The notes beneath the pieces were generated by a model, which worked only from the letters and a program-made list of their open reading frames with translations, ran no database searches and had not been told where the DNA came from. Positions 42,088 to 52,922 of a stretch of 64,000 nt of DNA are shown piece by piece. How positions within the stretch are numbered: the stretch's first letter is position 1; each line of letters opens with the position of its first letter. The translations under genes were made by a program, and so were the position numbers. The DNA comes from CALDTK01 sp965213735 (GTDB taxonomy: Bacteria > Bacteroidota > Bacteroidia > Chitinophagales > Saprospiraceae), in assembly GCA_965213735.1 (NCBI GenBank), contig CBDCAB010000005.1:620001-684000 (forward strand), read 5' to 3'.

Positions 42088-45036
42088 ATGCCTCGACCAT
42101 CCAGTCCTCTCGGTAGCGGCGAGGCGCCTATAAAAATTTTGCCTTGGCAGAAGCTGCGGGCTGGGTTGCGGGGCACTCTGCAGACCGACGAGCTCGCCAA
42201 AATGCTGTATGCCACCGATGCGTCTGTGTATCGAAGGGTGCCGCTGGCAGTGGCATTTCCTAAGGATGTGGCAGACATTCAGCAGCTTATCGCTTTTGCG
42301 AGTGAGCATGGGGTAGGCTTAATTCCTCGCGCAGCAGGGACATCCCTTGCAGGCCAGTGCGTCGGTGAGGGCATAGTCGTGGACGTGAGTAAGCACTTTA
42401 CGCGAATTTTAGAGTTGAACGTTGAGCAGCGTACAGTAACTGTGCAACCTGGAGTTATTCGAGACGACTTAAACCGTTTTTTAGCGCCACATGGACTATT
42501 CTTTGGACCAAATACATCCACCAGCAATCGATGTATGCTCGGTGGAATGGTCGGTAATAATTCATCCGGCACCACCTCTATTCGCTATGGAGTAACGCGG
42601 GATAAAGTAATTTGTATGCAAGTGGTGCTGGCTGACGGCTGTGTTACCACGTTTACATCAGAGTCTTTGTCAGGTTTTGCCGAAAGGGGAAATGGCGGAG
42701 CGACAGAAAAGAAAGCACGGAAGTTGCTGCATGAAGTTTATAGTGAAGCAAGTACTTGTCAGCAAATCATTGAAGGCTTTCCAGATCCACGTATACGCAG
42801 ACGGAACAGTGGATATGCCTTAGATGAACTAATAGGTGAAGATATTAATATCTGCAGTTTACTTTGTGGATCAGAGGGGACTTTGGCGTTTACCACAGAA
42901 ATAACCCTTCAACTCGACCCGCTACCTCCTCCCTATCAAGCGCTCGTGGTGGGGCATTTTATGAGTATAGACGCTTGTTTGCAAAGTGTTTTGCTGGCCA
43001 TGGAGCACGAACTTTATCAGTGCGAAATGTTAGATCGCGTAATCCTCGACCTTACGCGTCAAAATCCGCAACAAGCACGTAATAGAGAGCTGATTCAAGG
43101 TGATCCAGCGGCTGTTCTCTTCTTCGAGCTTCGGGGGCATACAGAAATGGAGTTGGATGATAAGGTCAGTACTTTCGTCAAAACTTTGCATGACACCGGC
43201 CTCTCCTACGCAAATCCTGTCTTGGTCGGAAATGATATAGAGCGAGCAATTGATCTACGGCTTTCAGGATTAGGAATACTAGGCAATATGATTGGCGATG
43301 AGAAAGCCGTCGCTTGTATTGAAGATACAGCAGTACCCCTCGTACACCTTCCTGAATACATCGCACGATTCACAGCGATTATGCAATCTTATGAGCGAGA
43401 ACCAGTCTATTACGCACACGCGGGCGCCGGCGAGATTCATCTGCGTCCGATACTCAACCTCAAGCGGCGAGAAGATGTGCAACTCTTTAAAGCTATCACC
43501 GATGATGTGGCGCATCTAGTCAAAGAATATCGTGGATCGATGAGTGGCGAACATGGTGACGGGATTGTGCGGGCTCAGTACATTCCTCTCATAGTCGGTG
43601 AACAAAATTATGAACTCATGCGGCGGATAAAATCTGCCTTCGATCCCCAAAATATATTTAATCCAGGCAAGATCATCGAACCCTTTGCCATGGATGAGAA
43701 ATTCCGGTATGAGATTGACCGTATTGAACCTGAAATAGAAACCTTTCTAAATTTTTCTGATAATGAAGGTATACTCAGATTTGCTGAGAAGTGTAATGGA
43801 ACTGGGACTTGCCGCCGCACCGCAGAAGCAGGTGGTATTATGTGTCCAAGTTATAAAGCTACGCTCGATGAAAAGGATTCGACTCGAGGCAGAGCAAACG
43901 TACTGCGTGAAGTGCTGACACTCTCAGATAAAGCAAATAAATTCGATCACGAAGAGTTGGTGACGGCTTATGATTTGTGCCTCAGCTGCAAAGGTTGCGC
44001 GAAGGAATGTCCCTCAACGGTAGATGTAGCAACTTTGAAAGCCGAGTTTCTTTACCAATACCAAGAGGCGAATGGCTACAGCCTACGTAACAGAGCCTTT
44101 GCCTATACAGATTATTTAAATCGAATAAGCAGGATCAACCGACCCATTAGTAATTTTATTCTTACGCGTACTGGCAGCTCCTCTCTTCTCAAGCGTACTC
44201 TAGGGGTAGCGCCCCAGCGGACATTACCACCACTGAGCAAGGTGACGCTGCGTGCTTGGGCCGCCCGTCATCTGGACGAGCTACAGCCACAAAATCCGAA
44301 ACGAACGGTACACTGGTTCGCAGATGAATTTACAAATCAACTTGATGCCTCCATCGGTATCGATGCACTCGAGCTGCTAACAGGTCTTGGCTATCGCGTA
44401 CAATTGATTAAGCACCCGATCAGTGGGCGAGCGTATATATCCAAAGGTTTTTTGCGCCAGGCTCGTAAAGTTGCAGAAGAAAATGTCAGCCGCTTTTATG
44501 CAGCAACAAGTGCTGAATTGCCGCTGCTCGGCCTCGAACCTTCTGCTATACTGAGTTTTCGTGATGAATATCCACGTTTGGTTCGCGGACAGCTGGCACA
44601 ACAACAAGCACAAGATTTAGGCTCACGGGCTTTGCTGATAGATGAGTTCCTAGCTACGGAAATACAAGCGGGTAATATCTCGCAGGAGCAGTTTTGCAGT
44701 AACGAACTCAAAATTAAACTGCACACGCATTGTCATCAAAAGGCTCTCTCAGATGATACTGCTACTATACATTATTTAAGTCTGCCGCAGAATTACCACG
44801 TCGATCTTATTCCCGCCGGGTGTTGCGGCATGGCTGGTTCCTTTGGCTATGAAGTCGAACATTATGAACTCAGCATGCAAATCGCTGATCAGGTGCTACT
44901 GCCGGCCATAGCGTCAAGTAGCGAGGATACGGTGATTGCTGCCACTGGAACTAGCTGTCGGCACCAAATTCTCGACGGCTCCGGAAGAACCGCAGTGCAT
45001 CCTGTTAGCTTGCTGAGACAAGCTTTGTTGAAGTAA
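42088..45036 (+). CDS. FAD-binding oxidase fused to Fe-S domain (D-2-hydroxyacid dehydrogenase type)
   Basis: 982 residues from the ATG at 42088. The FAD-binding part shows RAAGTSLAGQCVGEG and GGMVGNNSSGTTSIRYG, then the FAD-oxidase C domain (AHAGAGEIHLRP, GSMSGEHGDG). Two Fe-S modules follow: CNGTGTCRR...MCPS from about 569 and CLSCKGCAKECP from about 631. The C-terminal CCG-type domain has GCCGMAGSFG near 912. This is the fused Dld/YdiJ type that oxidises D-lactate or a similar hydroxyacid and passes electrons to quinone. The exact substrate is unknown. Confidence 0.9.
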   Translation: MPRPSSPLGSGEAPIKILPWQKLRAGLRGTLQTDELAKMLYATDASVYRRVPLAVAFPKDVADIQQLIAFASEHGVGLIPRAAGTSLAGQCVGEGIVVDVSKHFTRILELNVEQRTVTVQPGVIRDDLNRFLAPHGLFFGPNTSTSNRCMLGGMVGNNSSGTTSIRYGVTRDKVICMQVVLADGCVTTFTSESLSGFAERGNGGATEKKARKLLHEVYSEASTCQQIIEGFPDPRIRRRNSGYALDELIGEDINICSLLCGSEGTLAFTTEITLQLDPLPPPYQALVVGHFMSIDACLQSVLLAMEHELYQCEMLDRVILDLTRQNPQQARNRELIQGDPAAVLFFELRGHTEMELDDKVSTFVKTLHDTGLSYANPVLVGNDIERAIDLRLSGLGILGNMIGDEKAVACIEDTAVPLVHLPEYIARFTAIMQSYEREPVYYAHAGAGEIHLRPILNLKRREDVQLFKAITDDVAHLVKEYRGSMSGEHGDGIVRAQYIPLIVGEQNYELMRRIKSAFDPQNIFNPGKIIEPFAMDEKFRYEIDRIEPEIETFLNFSDNEGILRFAEKCNGTGTCRRTAEAGGIMCPSYKATLDEKDSTRGRANVLREVLTLSDKANKFDHEELVTAYDLCLSCKGCAKECPSTVDVATLKAEFLYQYQEANGYSLRNRAFAYTDYLNRISRINRPISNFILTRTGSSSLLKRTLGVAPQRTLPPLSKVTLRAWAARHLDELQPQNPKRTVHWFADEFTNQLDASIGIDALELLTGLGYRVQLIKHPISGRAYISKGFLRQARKVAEENVSRFYAATSAELPLLGLEPSAILSFRDEYPRLVRGQLAQQQAQDLGSRALLIDEFLATEIQAGNISQEQFCSNELKIKLHTHCHQKALSDDTATIHYLSLPQNYHVDLIPAGCCGMAGSFGYEVEHYELSMQIADQVLLPAIASSSEDTVIAATGTSCRHQILDGSGRTAVHPVSLLRQALLK

Positions 45037-45042
45037 ACGGCT

Positions 45043-46047
45043 TTAGGAACTAAGTATGCGTTTAGCTAGTTCCGGACTGGCAATAACCACTCGCAGTTGC
45101 TCACCTTCGCCTTCTATATACATATCACCATCTTCAAGGGCCGTGCGAGGGAAACTTAAATTTATGCCATTTGCACTTGCCTTAAGCTGGATCAGAGATT
45201 TCAGCGCGGCTGAATTGTATCTGAATTCGGATTCTAGTTCTATACCTTGCTCGCGTGCGTGCTCTTCGAGCCGGGCCGGACTGCCATAGAGTTGGGCGCT
45301 TAATTCCTGGATATCTACCACCTTGTTCGGATTGGCTCGCACATGTTCGTACGCCCGCTCGAAGGTTTGAGCCTGACTAGCCACTTCACCTGTGTCGGCG
45401 TCTACTCGTTCGATACTTCCGAGCAATTCTTGGAGACTAGCAGTCATTTGTCGGCTACTCAGCGTCTCTTCGGCTCCAATCCAATCACTGAAATAGGCAC
45501 TGACTTCATTTTCAGAGCGGTGAGTTAGCTCGAGGTATGTGCCGGCGCCTTGTAGATATTTTGCAACGTTAATTCGACATGCCATCGCCAAGTGCTCAGT
45601 ATCCAGATGAATTACCGCTTGCACCTCAAAGCCATGTTCAGTACGGTTAAATATTCGGCCCACAGTATTACGTAGCAGAAAGATACCATGTCGATGTGCT
45701 TCTGCGTCGTCGTAGGCACAGATCAGCAAGTAGCCTCCTTTAGCAGCTGACTTCCCCTGAATAACTGTCTCAAGAGGTCCCACGACTTGTTGAGAATATT
45801 CAAGAAAGTCTGCTTCACGCCTTGTACTTTTTATATAGTCGGTGAATTTCTGGGAAAACAGCTTTCCCGGACTTTCATCGAAGCGGGCATTTACGAGTCT
45901 GCTTCCGCCAAAACTTGTGTTCAGTTTTTCTACCAAGGAGCGTAAATCGTCACTTAGCTGAAGTAACTGTGTGGAGTAGTGGGTTTGCGCTGTTGACTCG
46001 CCAGCTTCCTTGACGACTTCGTGTACTACACAGTGGGTGAGGTTCAT
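45043..46047 (-). CDS. 37-kDa nucleoid-associated protein (NdpA/YejK family)
   Basis: 334 residues, normal family length. Landmarks: FTDYIKSTRREADFLEYSQ, GGYLLICAYDDAEAHRHGIFLLRN, LDTEHLAMACRINVAKYL and a TYLELTHRSENEVSAYFSDWIGA-type stretch. The family binds DNA in the nucleoid; the precise role is unclear. It is convergent with the FAD oxidoreductase, 6 bases between stops. Confidence 0.88.
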   Translation of the reverse strand: MNLTHCVVHEVVKEAGESTAQTHYSTQLLQLSDDLRSLVEKLNTSFGGSRLVNARFDESPGKLFSQKFTDYIKSTRREADFLEYSQQVVGPLETVIQGKSAAKGGYLLICAYDDAEAHRHGIFLLRNTVGRIFNRTEHGFEVQAVIHLDTEHLAMACRINVAKYLQGAGTYLELTHRSENEVSAYFSDWIGAEETLSSRQMTASLQELLGSIERVDADTGEVASQAQTFERAYEHVRANPNKVVDIQELSAQLYGSPARLEEHAREQGIELESEFRYNSAALKSLIQLKASANGINLSFPRTALEDGDMYIEGEGEQLRVVIASPELAKRILSS

Positions 46048-46212
46048 AGCGCGAAGGTCGCACTTACTGGTGAGTGGGTGGTGAGCAGACTCAAGGATTC
46101 TGCTGGTGCTTGAAGCGCTCTGAAAATTGCTTTGTCATAGTTTTAGCTAGCAGGTGAAATCTTGGTGCTGACATGCTCCTAGTGCATATCTTGCGAGGCA
46201 AATGAGTTCCCG

Positions 46213-46503
46213 ATGATTGCTTCGCTTCCCCGTTTTGTCGTTCTTCTCCTAGCAAGCTTGTCCTTGCTGCTCATCCCCTTTTGCGGTATTATTCTCTCAT
46301 CAGAAGTCAATTGGACTGCCTTCGATTTTGTGGTGATGGCGGTGCTGCTCAGCGCTGTAGCTGTTGGCATAGAAGGAGTGCTCCGAATTGCTTCAACAGC
46401 TCGTGCACGCGTGATGTTGGTGGCAGGAGTTGTGTTGCTATTTCTAGTGGTGTGGGCTGAGCTTGCCGTCGGTGTGTTTGGGACGCCTTTAGCTGGGAAT
46501 TAG
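46213..46503 (+). CDS. Small integral membrane protein
   Basis: 96 residues with three hydrophobic segments (about 8-28, 38-58, 66-88) and short charged loops. No family recognised. It is encoded alone between two minus-strand genes; the clear membrane pattern supports a real gene. Confidence 0.65.
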   Translation: MIASLPRFVVLLLASLSLLLIPFCGIILSSEVNWTAFDFVVMAVLLSAVAVGIEGVLRIASTARARVMLVAGVVLLFLVVWAELAVGVFGTPLAGN

Positions 46504-46548
46504 GACGGCTAGCGCCCTATCTACTGAAGCGTTGGCCATAACTCCACA

Positions 46549-48435
46549 CTAGTGACACAAGAAGTACGCACCCGGACGTGTAGGGTGGTGCAGATACCTC
46601 CACCCAGTTGGAAAGTCCACATCTCTGGGTAAGCCTCGCTCCCAGCCAGTGTAGCTAAATGCTGGGCTAGGCGTCAGATACGGGATTGAGTAGTGCAAAT
46701 AAGCTTCGGCATGGGATGCGAGATGCTTGCCCTGCCAAGAATATACTTCAACCCCTGTTGGAGAACCAATCAGCATAACAACCTTATTCTCTAAACACTC
46801 CGCTGCTTCGATGTTAGCGTACAAGCTTATACTGCCGATGTAGCTCCCGCCACTGGTGTAGACATCTGTTATCCAAGCTCGGGGTTGCATCCTTAGCCAG
46901 TACTGAATTGGAGTACCATATTTCTGATACAACTGTGAATTAGCTATTTCGCTCTGAGTCAGCTGAGTTTTTACAACCCTTGAATTATGGGTAAGCTTAC
47001 CACCATCACTAGCAAAATTTATGGCATAATCCCAGGACTCAGGCTCACGAAGTGAGTGGCGGCTGGTTTTACATTCGCAACAGAATGTATCGTTCATGTA
47101 CCTGAACCCGCCCACGATTTTATTTAGTGGAATGTAATCGCCAAATCTTTGCTGTTCTAGATGACGATAATACCGGTAGCCATAGCTTGCAGCTGTGCCA
47201 GCAGTCAACTCGGCAGGTAAATCAACTTGTAAAAGAGCAGCTATAGCAATAGGACCATCAGCAGGGTGTAGATGATAGAGACTGTCGGACGTATAAGCAT
47301 AAGACGTAGGTGTAGGCATAGGCCAAAACTGCAAGTAACCTAATGAGGATTGAACGCCAGGCAGGTCGTAGCTATTGAGAATCCTCGCTCCATCTCTCAA
47401 GACCTGACGGAGCGTGGAGCCGGAGTAGGTCCACACGGTATCCTTAGAGGGATCGGTGATATATTGATGTTGCACAGGTGCTTGCTGTGTCGACAAATAA
47501 TATGTACAATGACTAGGACTGCTACCTAAATTAATCGAGCAGATTAATGTTGAGTCTATATCCAGTTTTGTAATAGAGAAAGCACTACGATGTATATCAT
47601 AATGCCTTATCGAGAAATCTGAGAGAACTGTATCTCCGCTCAACGACAACAAAAACGACATATAGCCTACGCGCTTAAACCCTTCTCCGTCTACAGCTGG
47701 TATTAAAGCGTCAGGCTTTGCAGTAGTGTATGCGTGCTCGATGAACCGATCATCTTCTGGATGAGTATGGCGAATAAAGTGAAATCTCTCAACTGGACGT
47801 TGCTGCCCCAAAGTGATTTTGAATGTGCGGCCGTGATACGACACATAGGCGTCAGCCGAATCGAGCGTTATATGAGCACCATCCCAGTAGCCATACTCTT
47901 GCCACTGATGGTCGAACAGAATAATAAGATCACTTAGCTGCACCACAAGCCAGTGGTCTGATTGTGACTGGATATCTAACTTTACCTCGGGCCGGATGAT
48001 ACCTGAAGTACTCCTCCAATACTGATATCTATTGTCGACTTTCGGATATCTCCCCATTTCCTGAAAAGTACTGTCTAGCAAACCAAGTGAATCGCCTTGA
48101 AGGATTAGCCAGTGCAGGTTCAGATCGAGCGAGCTGCTTCGAAAATACCCGTATCTACTGTTTCCTTGTTTAAAGCTAGGATGCACGCTATGCACCAGTT
48201 CATCTCCCATCTCGTCGATCAAATACCACTGTGCATTGCGATGAGCAAAGGCAGTACCATTGGGTCTAAACAAAGAAATCGTGTCGTACTGCGGCAGGAT
48301 AGCCCAATTATTCAATGAATCGCGATAACGAAACTTACCCTCACTAGAAGGTGCAGGCAGTAAATTTGTCCGCTGAGCGCTAAGCACAGGAAAGCTGCAA
48401 ACTATGCAGAGCACAGATAGACCGATCCTGTACAT
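46549..48435 (-). CDS. Exported WG-repeat-like protein
   Basis: 628 residues with a signal peptide ending VLSAQ. The N-terminal third shows WG-like units (FRYRDSLNNWAILPQYDTISLF, AQWYLIDEMGDEL) common in Bacteroidota. The rest is beta-rich with aromatic residues and a CCEC cysteine cluster near the middle. Function unknown; probably surface or periplasmic. Confidence 0.75.
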   Translation of the reverse strand: MYRIGLSVLCIVCSFPVLSAQRTNLLPAPSSEGKFRYRDSLNNWAILPQYDTISLFRPNGTAFAHRNAQWYLIDEMGDELVHSVHPSFKQGNSRYGYFRSSSLDLNLHWLILQGDSLGLLDSTFQEMGRYPKVDNRYQYWRSTSGIIRPEVKLDIQSQSDHWLVVQLSDLIILFDHQWQEYGYWDGAHITLDSADAYVSYHGRTFKITLGQQRPVERFHFIRHTHPEDDRFIEHAYTTAKPDALIPAVDGEGFKRVGYMSFLLSLSGDTVLSDFSIRHYDIHRSAFSITKLDIDSTLICSINLGSSPSHCTYYLSTQQAPVQHQYITDPSKDTVWTYSGSTLRQVLRDGARILNSYDLPGVQSSLGYLQFWPMPTPTSYAYTSDSLYHLHPADGPIAIAALLQVDLPAELTAGTAASYGYRYYRHLEQQRFGDYIPLNKIVGGFRYMNDTFCCECKTSRHSLREPESWDYAINFASDGGKLTHNSRVVKTQLTQSEIANSQLYQKYGTPIQYWLRMQPRAWITDVYTSGGSYIGSISLYANIEAAECLENKVVMLIGSPTGVEVYSWQGKHLASHAEAYLHYSIPYLTPSPAFSYTGWERGLPRDVDFPTGWRYLHHPTRPGAYFLCH

Positions 48436-48521
48436 GGAGAGAGGTGATTATGAGGTCAAGATAGATCAGAAAACTTAAGCAGCATGTTGGCCGAAAAATT
48501 AAAGAAGCGGATCGAAAGGAG

Positions 48522-49667
48522 CTACAAATTCTTGCCTAGTTGTACCGCAGCCTGTAGCAGCTCCTCCAGCTCTGCCTCACCCTGATTGGTCAGTATAATA
48601 GCACCAATACCCGTCGTGGGATTAAATCCAAAGATTGTGGCAACGCCCTGCTCCCCACCGTCATGTCCCCAAAGTCCTAGTTCGCTGTTCATCACGAAGA
48701 GGTGTAGCCCCACTTCATCGTCGAGATTAGGAATTTGTGGGGTATGCATGAGCGCGACGGTGGCTGGCTCGAGGAGTTGAGTGGCTCCACTTCGGCCACT
48801 AGAGGCGAGGGCCGAGACAAACTTATGCAAATCACGCGCTGTGGTACGAAGGCCACCATTGGGATAGTCTGTGAAAGTGTAATTGCGGATTGCCACATTT
48901 TCGCCACCGAGATAATCATATGGTGTCACAATTGGTTGGGTGATTCCACCGAGGCTCCAGGAGGTGTTGCGCATCCCTAAAGGATCGAATATATGAGTTT
49001 GGCAGTAGTAGCGAAAATCCACACCACAAATATACTGTACCATTGCCGCTAGTAGTGCACTACCAGTATTGGAATACTCGTGCTGACTACCGGGAGCGAA
49101 ATCGTGAAAATTGTTAGCCGCATCGTAGTAGTTAGCCCCAGGAGTGAAGTACTCATACATGAAGATGCCTAGACCAATTGTTGGATCTTCGTCGTAAAAG
49201 TACTGCGCGTCGAATACGCTGGGGTTATCGGCAATACCCGAAGTATGCGTAAATAAATTTCGGAAGCTTACTGCTCCGGAATGACCGGGGATATTGATTT
49301 GGTATGGCAGATAATTATTAATATCCTCATCTAAATCAAATTTCTGCTGGTCGTATAACTGCAGCAGTGCTGTGGCTGTAACGACTTTAGAAATGGAGGC
49401 AATCAGGAACATATGATTGCTTGCCAAGGCAAGCTCTGAGTCCAAATTGGAGAAGCCGCGGTAATCTTCGTACAGGATGCTCTCCTTATCAAAGACGAGC
49501 ACTGCGCTGGCAGGAATGTGTTGGTCCTCACGCTCCTCAATAAGAAAGTCTTCGAATGATTCTATGCTATCAATCTCGACAGCATCATCAGCACCAGCAC
49601 AAGCGGATATTAGGAGCAGGGCGAGTGGTAGAAAGTTTAGCAATGTCGAACTGGAGCACGTTGTCAT
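48522..49667 (-). CDS. Serine beta-lactamase-like hydrolase (class C / esterase type), lipoprotein
   Basis: 381 residues. The leader ends in a lipobox (LLISAC). The active-site serine motif SISK (about 91-94) and the YSN triad member (EYSNTGSA) are present, with HDGGEQG near the C-terminus in the KTG position. This is the broad penicillin-binding/beta-lactamase family PF00144, which includes peptidases and esterases; resistance cannot be inferred. Confidence 0.87.
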   Translation of the reverse strand: MTTCSSSTLLNFLPLALLLISACAGADDAVEIDSIESFEDFLIEEREDQHIPASAVLVFDKESILYEDYRGFSNLDSELALASNHMFLIASISKVVTATALLQLYDQQKFDLDEDINNYLPYQINIPGHSGAVSFRNLFTHTSGIADNPSVFDAQYFYDEDPTIGLGIFMYEYFTPGANYYDAANNFHDFAPGSQHEYSNTGSALLAAMVQYICGVDFRYYCQTHIFDPLGMRNTSWSLGGITQPIVTPYDYLGGENVAIRNYTFTDYPNGGLRTTARDLHKFVSALASSGRSGATQLLEPATVALMHTPQIPNLDDEVGLHLFVMNSELGLWGHDGGEQGVATIFGFNPTTGIGAIILTNQGEAELEELLQAAVQLGKNL

Positions 49668-50013
49668 GTCTGGGAAGCCAATGGTCTGTAGGTGTAATCA
49701 TCACAACGAAGCAGGCGAGGGTTTAGGTACAGACAGGTTGAGACTTTTGGCAATTTTTCGTGATTAGAAGCCCTATTAATTCAGAATAACGAGATGCGGG
49801 CTATCCCCGTCAGTGGCTTCGCATTCTCGGTTGTTTCAGCTATTGAATCCTGCATAAGCTGGAGACTTTAGCTTTATTTAATTTCACGACGCGTGGCGTG
49901 ATTTACCGTTAGGGTAAGGTATACTGTGGCAGCTTAACGTAGCCAAAGATTTGCAGCCTTCAACTTATTTCACTACCTTGACTGCCGTCAGTTCGCTTTG
50001 ATCTTTGTAACCT
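49668..50013. other. Intergenic, no recognised element
   Basis: 346 bases between divergently transcribed genes, moderately A/T-rich. It must contain both promoters; a short inverted pair TCACG...CGTGA lies near 49885. Nothing else was recognised. Confidence 0.4.
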
Positions 50014-50472
50014 ATGATTTTTCGATTGCTCGTTCCTGCTGCCGTAGTGGTCGTTTTAACTGGTTGTTGGGTATTCAACGATAATGCTTATCCTCCAGGT
50101 CCATGGGGATCATATGATATCTGGAGATGCATGAAAGATGAAGGAGCGACTGCCGAGACCATAGAAGGTCGGCTCGTTGGCACCTGGGAGCTGAGGTTTA
50201 GAAGCTGTGACCCGGACATGGATACAATTGCTCCAACACGAATTACCTTTTCAACGGATGATACAGTTTTTCTAGTGCGCGAAGATGGCACCACATTAGA
50301 TGCTACGTATTCGATACGTAGATATGATCATGAGGATTCGTGGTCATACCAGCTCAACACAATTCCGAGTGATGACGATATCAATCGATACATCTACCTC
50401 TGCGATGATCAGCTTTATTTTAGCGAATCATTATTTCAAAGAAAATGTGAGTTTGGGTATAGACGTGGGTAA
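50014..50472 (+). CDS. Small lipoprotein, lipocalin-like pattern
   Basis: 152 residues with lipobox VLTGC (cysteine at 18). The segment LVGTWELRFRSC, then RITFSTDDTVFLVREDGTTLDATYSI resembles small Bacteroidota lipocalin-like lipoproteins. Four to five further cysteines may form disulfides. Function unknown. Confidence 0.75.
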   Translation: MIFRLLVPAAVVVVLTGCWVFNDNAYPPGPWGSYDIWRCMKDEGATAETIEGRLVGTWELRFRSCDPDMDTIAPTRITFSTDDTVFLVREDGTTLDATYSIRRYDHEDSWSYQLNTIPSDDDINRYIYLCDDQLYFSESLFQRKCEFGYRRG

Positions 50473-50559
50473 TTACTCACACATTATTTGTTTAATTGGA
50501 GCAATATGTTCATGAATAATGTAGGCTAAAACGCTCAAGCTTTTGCAGTAGTTCGTATC

Positions 50560-52179
50560 TTGCCTGCCATGATTCGTTTTCTCCTCGGCATTGTATGTTT
50601 TGGCGTAAGCCTAATGGCCTTAGCACAAGGGCCACTCACCTATCAGCTTCCGCCAAAACCTATTCTCGACCTCGCCGACGCTAAATTGGCACCACGGGTG
50701 CTCATCGACGATGCCGGCAAATATATGGTGCTGCGCGAGCGCGATGCCTATGTTGGTATTGAAGATTTGGCCAAACAAGAACTGCGTCTAGCGGGATTGC
50801 GCATCGATCCGAAAACGGATATCGGTTCACGCACCTACTATTACACCGGTCTTTCGGTCAAGAATCTCGAGGATGCTGATAGTGAAGCGAGGCAAGTTTC
50901 GGGCCTTCCGGCAAAACCAAAATTGGCCAACTTCGACTGGTCGCCCGACGACGAGCACCTTGCTTTTACGCACACTACCGCCGACGATGTGGAACTGTGG
51001 GTACTCGACGTCGAAGGCGCCAATGCAAAGCAAATACTCCCGAGCGGGTCCCCTTCACCCAATTCGGTCGTAAGTCCGCTCAACGCCAACATGGGCTCTG
51101 TACTCCAGTGGCTCGACGACAAAACGCTACTGGTCAAAACTGTAAGCAGCAAACGTGAGTCACTCATTGAACGCGCTGGCGCCGTACCTACCGGCCCGAC
51201 CGTAAGTAGCAACGATGGCGCAAAAGCCCAAAACCGGACTTACCAAGACTTGCTGCAGGACCCATATGACGAACATGATTTCTCGCAGCTAGCGCGGGCC
51301 GAACTACTCACTGTAGATCTGGATGGAGACGCGAAACCTTGGCGCGGGGATGGTATGTATGGATCAATAATGGTATCTCCAAGTGAAGACTATGTATTGG
51401 TGAGCGAGCTAGCAAAACCGTTTAGTTATATTATACCTTATTATCGCTTTCCAACTTCATATACAATATATGATAAGGCTGGTAAAAAGGTAGCAGAAGT
51501 GGCAGACATTCCACTAGTAGAAGAGATGCCGAAAGGCTTTATGGCCGAACGCACCGGGCGGCGAGATTTTCAATGGCGGGCGGATAAGCCACACACGCTC
51601 GTATACGCAGAAGCACTCGATGAAGGTGATCCTGAGAAGGAGGTGCCTTTTCGGGATGAGGTCTTTCAACTCGAGGCACCATTTACCGGAGCGGGTAAGT
51701 CAATGCTTAAAACCCAGCAGCGCTTTCGAGGTATTGAATGGGGTAATGATGAGTACGCAGTTGCCTATGATTTATGGTGGCCAACGCGAAATTTAAAAGT
51801 TTACACTTTTAATCCGAGTAATGCAAGCGAAGAGGCAAATATACTATTCGACCGCAACTACCAAGATAGATATTCTGATCCGGGAAGTCCCGTGACGAGA
51901 AAAGGTGTGCAAGGACGCGATGTATTGGCGCTCGAAGATGGTAAGGTGTATATGCTAGGCGAGGGATTTACGGAGGCAGGTCAGTTTCCGTTTTTGACGC
52001 AAGTCGACATAAGTACTGGTGCTACTGATACACTTTATAAGTCAAGATATACTGATAGGGTGGAGACACTCTATCGATATGATCCGCAAAATAAGCGTTT
52101 GCTAGTACCCGGATCGTGCAATAGGATGGCCCGAGACATAGCCTCAAGATACCTTTTTTACCCCCTTTACTGCCTTTAG
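50560..52179 (+). pseudogene. S9 prolyl-oligopeptidase-family protein truncated by an IS element
   Basis: Signal peptide ending ALAQ, then a beta-propeller domain of the glutamyl-endopeptidase type (FDWSPDDEHLAFTHTTADDVELWVLDVE). Host-coded sequence stops after 516 residues at 52107; the remaining 23 codons (from PGSCNRM) lie in the IS1380 end. The catalytic alpha/beta-hydrolase domain with its Ser-Asp-His triad is missing, so peptidase activity is not possible. The missing half is not found on the other side of the IS. The signal region has two copies of the dispersed word. Confidence 0.85.
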
Positions 52180-52583
52180 ACCGTCAGCATTTTGCCTATG
52201 TCGTCGACATTCTTGAATACGTGTTCTAAAAAGTGCCTTCGTTTGCCTTCCGCACTGAGTTTTAGGATTGTCTTACGCCCGCTTTTGACTAGATAGCTTC
52301 CTATTGCAATGCATTGGAACCGGATCGTCGATAACTGCTGGGTTGACTTCAGTACAGCCTGTTTGAAAAGCGCCATTATGTTGTAGGCTAGCATCACCAT
52401 TGAGAACGCTGCCTCCGTTGCTGCAAGCGACTTGAGCGCAAAGCCGTCGGCCCCGAAATCATGCTTGAGTTCCTTGATGCGGTTTTCAGCATCGCCTCGC
52501 CGATTATAGATCTTGTGTACGTGCAGCCCCGAACCTGGGGCGTTGGTTACAAACGCCATGTACTCATACGCCGCGGCGCGCTC
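52176..52583 (-). pseudogene. IS1380 transposase, C-terminal piece
   Basis: It begins at the IS66 left junction and encodes ERAAAYEYMAFVTN..., continuing the N-terminal piece without loss. It contains the catalytic glutamate region GDAENRIKELKHDFGADGF and the helix MVMLAYNIMALFKQA. Because the first two catalytic aspartates are in the other piece, no active enzyme is made. Confidence 0.88.
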
Positions 52584-52643
52584 GTAAGCGTCCAAGCAAC
52601 CACGTCTCCTGAGTCTGTATATTCTAGCCCAAGCTTTGCGCCC

Positions 52644-52922
52644 ATGGCTAATCTATCCCATCTACCTGAGCAGTGGCGACAAAGCGGACTATCGCAGCAA
52701 GCATTTTGCGATCGTGAGGGCGTCAAGCTCGCCACCTTCACCTACTGGCGAGCTAAAGAACTCGACGCGCAGCGCAAAGCTACCGACCCCACTCCACTGA
52801 CCACCTTCACCGAGGTTCGCCTCGAAAAGCCTGACGCGCCTGAGCGCTGCATCGAGATCACCTACCCCGACGGTACGCATGTACGCATCCCCCTGCCCCT
52901 AAGCCACACACACCAGTGCTAG
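52644..52922 (+). CDS. tnpA: IS66 accessory protein TnpA
   Basis: 92 residues from the ATG at 52644. The start is taken inside IS66; the frame is open upstream into IS1380 only by chance. Segment HLPEQWRQSGLSQQAFCDREGVKLATFTYWRAK is the helix-turn-helix region of the family. It overlaps tnpB by 7 bases. Confidence 0.88.
   Translation: MANLSHLPEQWRQSGLSQQAFCDREGVKLATFTYWRAKELDAQRKATDPTPLTTFTEVRLEKPDAPERCIEITYPDGTHVRIPLPLSHTHQC

Noticed and set aside
52461..52643. Upstream extension of IS66 tnpA
   Set aside because: It runs across the IS66 left end into IS1380 antisense sequence, so it cannot be part of the native gene.
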